This document shows, piece after piece, positions 7,009 to 13,483 of a stretch of 15,005 nt of DNA. Origin of the DNA: Gammaproteobacteria bacterium (lineage in GTDB: Bacteria; Pseudomonadota; Gammaproteobacteria; Burkholderiales; Burkholderiaceae_C). Location: the NCBI GenBank assembly GCA_030054245.1, contig JASGCH010000012.1:1-15005 (forward strand), in the 5' to 3' direction. Under the pieces are notes generated by a model that was not told the DNA's origin, did no database searches, and saw only the letters and a program-made list of their open reading frames with translations. A program made the translations under genes and the position numbers. Each line of letters begins with the position of its first letter. The stretch's first letter is position 1.

Positions 7009-7201
7009 AGACTGTGGCTCCATCGACTGGTGCCGCTCGGTGAGCTACCAAAGTACAAGGCTTGAGCGAACGCCCCCAGCGGAATTTACTGGGGTGATCA
7101 TGCGCTGGTGGGCGCAATGGATAGCGCAACGAACTGCCGAACATACATAACGCAGTCATTTGGTAGTGCAGTCGCGGTACCAGCCGATGGTGCAACGGTC
7201 T
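7009..7201. repeat. Dispersed foldback (MITE/BIME-like) repeat, copy 2, 193 bp
   Basis: This copy runs from AGACTGTGGCTCCATCGACT to the reversed terminus AGACCGTTGCACCATCGGCT. The arms remain complementary inward through CTACCAAA (left) and TTTGGTAG (right). An internal stem CCCCAG-CGGAATTTA-CTGGGG occupies the place where copy 1 has a different stem. It shares long stretches with copy 1, including CAATGGATAGCGCAACGAAC and ACATACATAACGCAGT, but lacks the nested 19-bp hairpin. It begins 3 bases after the mutase-like stop codon and ends 16 bases before the recJ ATG, so it makes up almost the whole intergenic gap. Confidence 0.88.
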
Positions 7202-7217
7202 TCTTTTAGATATTCCT

Positions 7218-8933
7218 ATGAAATTTGTATTAAGACCAGTCTTAGAAAGAACCATGGATTACCTGCAAACAAAAGGCATCCACCCTTTGTGGTCAAGACT
7301 CTATGCTGGCAGGGGTATCAAAGACCTACACGAACTTGACTTGAACTTAAAGCATTTGTTACCCCCAGACAGCTTATTGGGCATTAACCAAGCGGTATCC
7401 ATCTTAGCTTGCGCCATCAAATCCTCCAAAGTGATATGCATAATAGGCGACTACGATTGCGACGGTGCTACCGCCGCGGCTACGGCCATTTTGGGCTTAC
7501 AAATTTTAGGTGCCAAATCTGTTTTTGCCATGGTTCCAGACAGAAAAGTGGATGGCTACGGACTCACCCCCATCTTGGTTGACAGAGCTTTAAGCAAAGG
7601 GGCTGAAGTATTAGTTACCGTGGACAATGGCATTGCCAGCTTAGAAGGTGTGAGACATGCCCACAAACATAAACTCCAAGTCGTCATCACCGACCACCAT
7701 CTACCAGGTCATGAACTTCCTTTGGCAGATGCCATCGTCAATCCCAACCAGCCGGGGTGTCCATTCCCTAGCAAAAACTTAGCCGGAGTAGGGGTTATTT
7801 TTTATGTGTTGGTGGCCTTACGCCAATACTTACGCAAGGTAGGTGATTGGGAACACCATGAGACCCCTAAACTGGATCATCTATTACCTTTGGTCGCTTT
7901 AGGCACCATTGCTGACTTAGTAAAATTAGACCAAAACAATCGTTGCTTAGTATTTCAAGGGTTAAAGCGCATTCATCAAGGACTTATGCCTATAGGTATG
8001 AAATTACTGTTAGCGGCTACCAAAACTAATTTTCGACAAGCCAACACCCAAGATTTTGGCTACGCCATAGCTCCTAGAATCAATGCCGCCGGTAGAATGG
8101 CTAATATGGCTATAGGCATAGAATGCCTAACTACCAACAATCCCAGCTTAGCTGAAAAATGTGTTTTGGCGCTAGAACAAGCCAACCAACACAGGAAAAC
8201 CCTAGAAATCTCTATGCACCAAACCGCCCTTGAAGCTTTGCAAAATGCTCAATTGCACCACATGTCGGATCAAGTCATTAGCCTTTTTGCCGAAAGCTTT
8301 CATCCAGGCATTATCGGGATTATCGCGTCTAAGTTAAAGGAGAAGTACCACCAACCCGCATTTATTTTCGCGCCTAAAGATGACACCCTCATCGTTGGCT
8401 CCGGCAGATCTATCCCAGGCATCCATTTGCGCGATGTCTTAGATTTAATGTCCAAAAAATTACCTAACTTATTCATACATTTTGGTGGACATGCCATGGC
8501 GGCTGGTTGTACCATTCAAAAAACCCACTTTGGTCTGTTTCACGATACATTTCTTGAGACGGTATCTTCGCAGTGCGATAAAACCCTTTTTAACAAAATG
8601 ATGTACACCGATGGTCACCTCGACCCGGAATTTGTTCGCTCTGATATCGCCTTAGGATTAGCACAAGAGGTTTGGGGACAAGGTTTTGACCCCCCAGTGT
8701 TTCAAGATTCAATCAAAATACTATCCCAGCGATTGGTTGGAGACAAACACCTAAAGGTCAAATTAGAACTAGGTGGAAAAATGTTAGAAGGCATTTGGTT
8801 TAATCGGGTGAAACCCCTACCCAGTTTTGCTACCTACGCTTATCGCTTACTGCATAATGAGTGGACCCAAAGCGTACAAATTAATTTATTGGCAGTGCAA
8901 TCGCCTCTAGTGGAATCTAACAAAGTTGCCTAG
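7218..8933 (+). CDS. recJ: Single-stranded-DNA-specific 5'-3' exonuclease RecJ
   Basis: A 571-residue DHH-superfamily nuclease, the usual RecJ length. It degrades single-stranded DNA 5' to 3' in RecF-pathway recombination and mismatch repair. Motif I is IIGDYDCDG with D78, D80 and D82. D136 lies in TVDNGI, the DHH motif in VVITDHH is D159-H160-H161, and the DHHA1 nucleic-acid motif GGHAMAAG is near 423-430. The NPNQPGCPFP and AGVGVIFYVL segments and APRINAAGRM are also RecJ-specific. The N terminus, with GIHPLWSRLYAGRG, matches proteobacterial RecJ, supporting the ATG at 7218. No good Shine-Dalgarno precedes it. The 16 bases before the start follow repeat copy 2 directly, so leader and perhaps promoter include repeat sequence. 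It converges on katG. Confidence 0.96.
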   Translation: MKFVLRPVLERTMDYLQTKGIHPLWSRLYAGRGIKDLHELDLNLKHLLPPDSLLGINQAVSILACAIKSSKVICIIGDYDCDGATAAATAILGLQILGAKSVFAMVPDRKVDGYGLTPILVDRALSKGAEVLVTVDNGIASLEGVRHAHKHKLQVVITDHHLPGHELPLADAIVNPNQPGCPFPSKNLAGVGVIFYVLVALRQYLRKVGDWEHHETPKLDHLLPLVALGTIADLVKLDQNNRCLVFQGLKRIHQGLMPIGMKLLLAATKTNFRQANTQDFGYAIAPRINAAGRMANMAIGIECLTTNNPSLAEKCVLALEQANQHRKTLEISMHQTALEALQNAQLHHMSDQVISLFAESFHPGIIGIIASKLKEKYHQPAFIFAPKDDTLIVGSGRSIPGIHLRDVLDLMSKKLPNLFIHFGGHAMAAGCTIQKTHFGLFHDTFLETVSSQCDKTLFNKMMYTDGHLDPEFVRSDIALGLAQEVWGQGFDPPVFQDSIKILSQRLVGDKHLKVKLELGGKMLEGIWFNRVKPLPSFATYAYRLLHNEWTQSVQINLLAVQSPLVESNKVA

Positions 8934-8991
8934 ATCATACCTAGAATATATCCTCATAATTTCGACATCCTAGGGTAATTCTGGTTTAACG
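8934..8991. other. Convergent gap between recJ and katG
   Basis: 58 bp separate the two stop codons. A weak CCTAG/CCTAGG inverted pair with a long loop is visible (about 8939-8973), but no convincing bidirectional terminator hairpin with a T-run. Confidence 0.35.
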
Positions 8992-11118
8992 CTAGATTAA
9001 GTCAAATCGATCGGCGTTCATCAGCTTAGTCCATACCGCCATAAAGTCAGCAATGAATTTATCATGGTTGTCATCTTGCGCATACACCTCAACTATTGCG
9101 CGTAGCTCTGAGTTAGAGCCAAATACCAAATCTGTTCTTGATGCCGTTCTCACTTCTTCGCCAGTTTGGCGATCTTTGGCGACATAGCTGTTGTAGCCAA
9201 TTTTTTCCCACTTTACACGCATACACAACAGTGTTTTAAACCAAGTATGATCCAGCTTGCCAGAACCGAATAATCCTTGACCACTGTGGCTCACACCCAA
9301 TGACCTTAAGCCACCTACCAGTACTGTCATTTCGCTAGGAGTAAGACCTAGTAATTGTGCTTTATCCAACATGATTTCTTCTGGACTAACCGCAAATTCC
9401 TTTTCACTAAAATTACGAAACCCGCAAGCACGAGGTTGCAAATGTACCAAAGAATTGACATCTGTTTGCTCTTGCGAAGCATCACCACGCCCTGGTGCAA
9501 ACGCAACTTTGCTACCACTAGCTAACTCAACCGCAAGACTGCCCGCCAATACAATAACATCAGCCACTGACGCACCTGTATGGGTAGCAATGGCTTCATA
9601 GATAGGTAAAATTTTATCTAGTTGCTCAGGTTTATTCACGGCCCATGTGCGTTGAGGGGCTAGGCGTATGCGTGCACCATTAGCCCCCCCTCGTTTATCA
9701 GAGCTACGGAAGGTACTGGCAGAAGCAAATGCTACTTCAACCATTTCACGAATGCTTAAACCAGCTTGAATAATTTCAGCTTTAACTGCTTCAATATCAT
9801 ATTGGCGATTACCGGCTGGTACGAGATCTTGCCATAGATAGTTGGCATCCTTAAAATCACCCGCAACATAATTGCTCTTTGGACCCATATCGCGGTGCAA
9901 CAACTTAAACCATGCACGAGCAAAGGCTTCACCAAAAGCGTCTGGATCGGCGAGAAATCTTTCGCCAATAGCACGATAGGCAGGATCCATTTTTAAAGCC
10001 ATATCGGCGGTGGTCATCATTGGCATGACTTTTTTACCACTACCATCCACTTCGAGAGCCATTTTGCTTTCTGGCAAATTGATCGGCGTCCATTGATGAG
10101 CGCCCGCTGGACTCTTTGTTAATGCCCAATCATAGTTAAACAGTAAGTCAAGATAAGCCATATCCCATTGGATAGGATTGTTAGTCCAAGGTCCTTCAAT
10201 TCCACTGGTAATAGCATCAACACCTTTTCCACTCTGATACGAGCTAGCCCATCCCAAGCCTTGTTGCTCAATTGCTGCAGATTCAGGATTATCGCCAACA
10301 CAAGAAGCAGGACCTTTACCATGTGCCTTACCAAAAGTATGGCCACCAGCAGTCAAGGCAAATGTTTCTTCATCGTTCATCGCCATGCGTTTAAAGGTTT
10401 CGCGAATATCTTGTGCCGATAATAATGGGTCTGGATTGCCATTAGGACCTTCTGGATTGACATAGATTAAACCCATTTGTACAGCAGCTAGTGGGTTTTC
10501 TAAGTCTTGTCGACTAGCACCATAGCGTTTGTCACCTAACCATGTATCTTCCGAACCCCAATAAATATCTTTTTCAGGATGCCAAATGTCCTCACGCCCC
10601 AATACGGTACCATGATTAGGTCCACCCATGTCTTCAATGGCAACATTGCCTGCCATGACAATTAAATCTGCCCAAGATAATTTATTGCCATACTTTTGTT
10701 TGATGGGCCACAATAAGCGCCGAGCTTTATCTAAGTTACCGTTGTCTGGCCATGAATTCAAGGGAGCAAATCGTTGTGCGCCGGTGCCAGCACCACCTCT
10801 GCCATCACCTACACGATAAGTACCAGCGGCGTGCCATGTCATGCGAATAAAAAACGGTCCATAATGGCCATAGTCTGCAGGCCACCAGTCTTGACTATTG
10901 CGCAATACTGCTTTGATATCAGCTTTTAATGCAACGATATCTAAGGTCTTGACTGCAGTGCGATAGTTGAAATCACCTAGCGGATTTGATTTCTTATCAT
11001 GTTGCCGCAAAATATCTAAATTCAATGCATTCGGCCACCATGGATGGTAGGTTTGCGTATGGGTTGTGGTTGCCCGATGACCGAAGGGACATTTGCCCTG
11101 TGTGTCGTGTTCTTGCAT
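8992..11118 (-). CDS. katG: Catalase-peroxidase KatG
   Basis: A 708-residue bifunctional haem enzyme that removes hydrogen peroxide; the family is usually about 720-750 residues. Distal-side residues R92, W95 and H96 (RMTWHAAGTYR), Y219 (LIYVNPEGPNG) and M245 (RMAMND) supply the Trp-Tyr-Met adduct needed for catalase activity. The proximal haem ligand is H260 in GGHTFGKAHG. The C-terminal pseudo-peroxidase domain is complete and ends NADRFDLI. The N terminus (KCPFGH) is typical and there is no signal peptide, so it is cytoplasmic. AGGGGA about 7 nt before the ATG is a good ribosome binding site. One loop near 164-175 (MGGPNHGTVLGRED) departs from the usual glycine/phenylalanine-rich GGPVFGFGGGR form. 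No OxyR-type or Fur-type operator was clear upstream, where a repeat copy lies. Confidence 0.97.
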   Translation of the reverse strand: MQEHDTQGKCPFGHRATTTHTQTYHPWWPNALNLDILRQHDKKSNPLGDFNYRTAVKTLDIVALKADIKAVLRNSQDWWPADYGHYGPFFIRMTWHAAGTYRVGDGRGGAGTGAQRFAPLNSWPDNGNLDKARRLLWPIKQKYGNKLSWADLIVMAGNVAIEDMGGPNHGTVLGREDIWHPEKDIYWGSEDTWLGDKRYGASRQDLENPLAAVQMGLIYVNPEGPNGNPDPLLSAQDIRETFKRMAMNDEETFALTAGGHTFGKAHGKGPASCVGDNPESAAIEQQGLGWASSYQSGKGVDAITSGIEGPWTNNPIQWDMAYLDLLFNYDWALTKSPAGAHQWTPINLPESKMALEVDGSGKKVMPMMTTADMALKMDPAYRAIGERFLADPDAFGEAFARAWFKLLHRDMGPKSNYVAGDFKDANYLWQDLVPAGNRQYDIEAVKAEIIQAGLSIREMVEVAFASASTFRSSDKRGGANGARIRLAPQRTWAVNKPEQLDKILPIYEAIATHTGASVADVIVLAGSLAVELASGSKVAFAPGRGDASQEQTDVNSLVHLQPRACGFRNFSEKEFAVSPEEIMLDKAQLLGLTPSEMTVLVGGLRSLGVSHSGQGLFGSGKLDHTWFKTLLCMRVKWEKIGYNSYVAKDRQTGEEVRTASRTDLVFGSNSELRAIVEVYAQDDNHDKFIADFMAVWTKLMNADRFDLI

Positions 11119-11210
11119 GGTGTTCCCCTTTAATAAAAAGTACTTAGACTGTAATCTTTAGGTTGCGTATCTGAGTAAATTACCCAACCGTTTCAAAGTA
11201 AAAATCTTAA
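11119..11210. promoter_or_regulatory. katG leader and presumed promoter region
   Basis: About 90 bp of AT-rich sequence lie between the katG start and repeat copy 3. Read leftward it includes a TTGAAA box about 80 nt before the ATG and the AGGGGA ribosome site. No well-spaced -10 element could be chosen, so the promoter call rests mainly on position. Confidence 0.35.
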
Positions 11211-11355
11211 AGACTGTTGAACCTCGACTACGCTCGCGGTTACACCTCCGCGAGCTATTCTCCGTTCTATGGCCTAGCATTATACACTCAATATGCGCGA
11301 CCAACAAGTGTTATGACAGCTCACCGAGCGGCACCAGCCGATGGTGCCGCAGTCT
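11211..11355. repeat. Dispersed foldback (MITE/BIME-like) repeat, copy 3, 145 bp
   Basis: The right terminus read in reverse (AGACTGCGGCACCATCGGCT, then GGTGCCGCTCGGTGAGCTGT) is almost identical to the left end of copy 1. The left terminus AGACTGTTGAACCTCGACT is more diverged. The left interior carries a perfect 8-bp stem, GCTCGCGG-TTACACCT-CCGCGAGC. The core ACTCAATATGCG is the reverse of CGCATATTGAGT in the copy 1 hairpin. Flanks are also partly inverted (AATCTTAAAGACTG against AATCTAAAAGACTG). It lies between mod and katG. Confidence 0.82.
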
Positions 11356-11506
11356 TTTAGATTGAATATAAAATTTCAGACATTATTTTTCATTGTACAC
11401 TTTTTATTGAACCTATTTTCTAAAAAAAATAAGTGAAATTCCGAAAATCTGAGCTAAAAAAACTTGGTAAGCCTTTAATCCATACGGCTGATTGGCAGAG
11501 CCATGG
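11356..11506. other. AT-rich segment downstream of mod, no gene
   Basis: 151 bp between the mod stop and repeat copy 3. Minus-strand frames hold only short runs, such as a 9-residue frame starting 2 nt after the mod stop, and an open stretch reading through QPYGLKAYQVFLAQIF that has no start and stops soon after. None resembles the start of a Type III Res subunit. There is no clear terminator, although the minus strand has a run of seven T at about 11456-11462. Confidence 0.4.
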
Positions 11507-13465
11507 TTACAGCACCTTCATCTCTGTTTCAGGACTTAATTGTTTGAGCCATTGCTTGACATTGGTCTTGGCAGTATCATCTTTAAACCCGGCATCTCTA
11601 AAAACCATACGAACTGGCTTATCTTTGGCGATTTCTTTGGCAAAGACATCATCAATATTTTGGTCAAAACACGCAAATAATGAATTTCCAGCAACCTTCA
11701 AGACCTTTTTACCCGCCACCTTCACTCGTTCGATTTTTAAGCTCAGTGGCAATCCCCAACTCAACATCACTTGAGTCAGAAGATCATCTTCAGTCCTATC
11801 CGACTTCACATTATCGGCAAATAGGTCTATTGTGGATTGATCATAATCTTGCGGGTGGTAATACACATCCCGCATATTACTTTCATCCAATCGATAGACT
11901 CGAAAGCCATAGTCAATGTCAGCACCGGTTTCTGCTTTAATTTTTTTAGCGGAGCGACGAATGCGTTCTTTGGATAGTTCAGTTAAATAATGACTTTTCC
12001 CCAGCTGGTCTAAAATCTTGATCGCCTCTACAATACATCTTTTAGTATCGACATCCACCGCTTCCAAATTTTTATCGAGGTCTTCGGGCAGTTGAACTAA
12101 GATATACTTGGTTCGATGACCATTTAGTGACTCTGAATTTTGCTTTAAAATGGCATGAGCTGTGGTTGCTGAACCAGAAAAGAAGTCTAGGACAATTGGA
12201 TTGTCATCATCATAAGTAGATGCACTAACTAGTGTCTTTATCAATTTAACTGGTTTTGGATATGAAAAAACATCAGCCCCAAAAAGTTCGGATAGTTGGG
12301 TTGTGGCATCTTCGTTTGTTTCCATTTGATAGTGCGAAGGCGAAAAGAAATTCTTCATTTTTTTTATTTCTCCCCCATGCTTTCTGTGGTTGGGTCTAAA
12401 AGGAATCTTACTAATCACTATTTCTTCTTTATTTTTACAAATTTCATCTAGCGATTCTTGAGAGTATCGCCACTCACCTTCTAATCTAAAACTGCCTATA
12501 TTTTTACCGTCTGCAATAACCAACTTATCCAAAAGAATAGTAACTATATTACCCTGAGACATATCCTGTGGATGAACAACTTGGTCTGTCATATTAAATC
12601 GCACAGAGTAAGGGGGGAAGGTTAATATCGCACGACTATTTCCAGCATTATTGAAAGGATACTTTTTACCTGCCGTTGTGGTTTCTAAAGAAAAGGGAAA
12701 AGTGGTATGATGGTCCTTCACATAACAAACGATATATTCGCCTAGCTTGCCAATGTTTTTATGCAAAAACGATGGTTTCTTTTTCTTTTCCCATATAAAC
12801 TCCGAAACAAAATTTTTCTCACCAAAAATTTCGTCTGTAAGTTTTCTTAAATTATGAACTTCATTATCATCAATAGAAATAAATATTACTCCATCCTCTT
12901 TTAGCAAATTCCTTGCCAGCTTCAATCTTGGATACATCATACTCAACCAATTGGAATGGTAGCGCCCTGAAGTTTCAGGATTCACCACCAATCGCCGACT
13001 TAACTCATCTTTTTGCCCACTTTCAAACAACTCCTCACCTTTGTCTTTGGCAAAGTTATCTTTATAAACAAAATCATTGCCCGTGTTGTAGGGCGGGTCG
13101 ATATAAATCATCTTAATTTTGCCTAGGTAACTTTCTTGTAATAGCTTCAAAACTTCAAGGTTGTCACCTTCAATATAAATGTTCTCGGTATTATCAAAAT
13201 CTACGGAATCTTCACGCATCGGACGCAGGGTCTTGGTAGTCGGTAGGTTGGCGGTAACAATGGCTTCGCGTTTCCCTGGCCACTCAAGCCGATAACGCTC
13301 TTTGCTACCTTCCACCACCGCATGGTTTAGCTCTTGTTTGAGCAAATCAAAATCAATCGATTTCCCCTTGGCTGATTCGGTCACGCAATTGGGAAATAAC
13401 TCAGCCAGCTTTGCAATGTTTTGATTTACTAAGTCTGGCGACTGCATATCTAGTATGCCACTCAT
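11507..13465 (-). CDS. mod: Type III-like site-specific DNA adenine methyltransferase (Mod subunit), solitary
   Basis: A 652-residue beta-class DNA adenine-N6 methyltransferase. The catalytic DPPY is at 123-126 (YIDPPYNTGNDF) and lies before the S-adenosylmethionine motif LDFFSGSAT (426-434), the order that defines the class. The variable region between them (about 220-400) should hold the target-recognition domain. The N terminus (LFPNCVTE...YRLEWPGKREA) and C-terminal VRMVFRDAGFKDDTAKTNVKQWLKQLSPETEMK are typical of Type III Mod proteins. The frame is intact, with no simple-sequence repeat suggesting phase variation. AAGGAGGG, 7 nt before the ATG, is an excellent ribosome site. The partner res normally follows mod, but here 151 bp of non-coding DNA and a repeat copy separate it from katG. 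It is therefore probably an orphan methyltransferase unless Res is encoded elsewhere. Confidence 0.92.
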   Translation of the reverse strand: MSGILDMQSPDLVNQNIAKLAELFPNCVTESAKGKSIDFDLLKQELNHAVVEGSKERYRLEWPGKREAIVTANLPTTKTLRPMREDSVDFDNTENIYIEGDNLEVLKLLQESYLGKIKMIYIDPPYNTGNDFVYKDNFAKDKGEELFESGQKDELSRRLVVNPETSGRYHSNWLSMMYPRLKLARNLLKEDGVIFISIDDNEVHNLRKLTDEIFGEKNFVSEFIWEKKKKPSFLHKNIGKLGEYIVCYVKDHHTTFPFSLETTTAGKKYPFNNAGNSRAILTFPPYSVRFNMTDQVVHPQDMSQGNIVTILLDKLVIADGKNIGSFRLEGEWRYSQESLDEICKNKEEIVISKIPFRPNHRKHGGEIKKMKNFFSPSHYQMETNEDATTQLSELFGADVFSYPKPVKLIKTLVSASTYDDDNPIVLDFFSGSATTAHAILKQNSESLNGHRTKYILVQLPEDLDKNLEAVDVDTKRCIVEAIKILDQLGKSHYLTELSKERIRRSAKKIKAETGADIDYGFRVYRLDESNMRDVYYHPQDYDQSTIDLFADNVKSDRTEDDLLTQVMLSWGLPLSLKIERVKVAGKKVLKVAGNSLFACFDQNIDDVFAKEIAKDKPVRMVFRDAGFKDDTAKTNVKQWLKQLSPETEMKVL

Positions 13466-13472
13466 TTTTATA

Positions 13473-13480
13473 CCCTCCTT
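13473..13480 (-). promoter_or_regulatory. Strong Shine-Dalgarno of mod
   Basis: AAGGAGGG on the minus strand, 7 nt from the mod ATG and 3 nt after the stop of the upstream glycosyltransferase gene. Mod can thus be read from the same transcript with its own strong initiation. Confidence 0.8.
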
Positions 13481-13483
13481 AAA

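Noticed and set aside
7001..7255. 84-residue minus-strand open frame over repeat copy 2
   Set aside because: It is a translation of the repeat plus the 5' end of recJ on the wrong strand, and it does not align in frame with the other copies.
9371..9601. 76-residue plus-strand open frame within katG
   Set aside because: Antisense shadow of katG with no ribosome site and no recognisable product.
10119..10422. Several open frames antisense to or out of frame within katG
   Set aside because: They are shadows of the intact, fully recognisable katG frame.
11410..11506. Possible remnant of a res gene after mod
   Set aside because: The longest readable stretch (QPYGLKAYQVFLAQIF) is short, has no start and does not match the Res N terminus convincingly.
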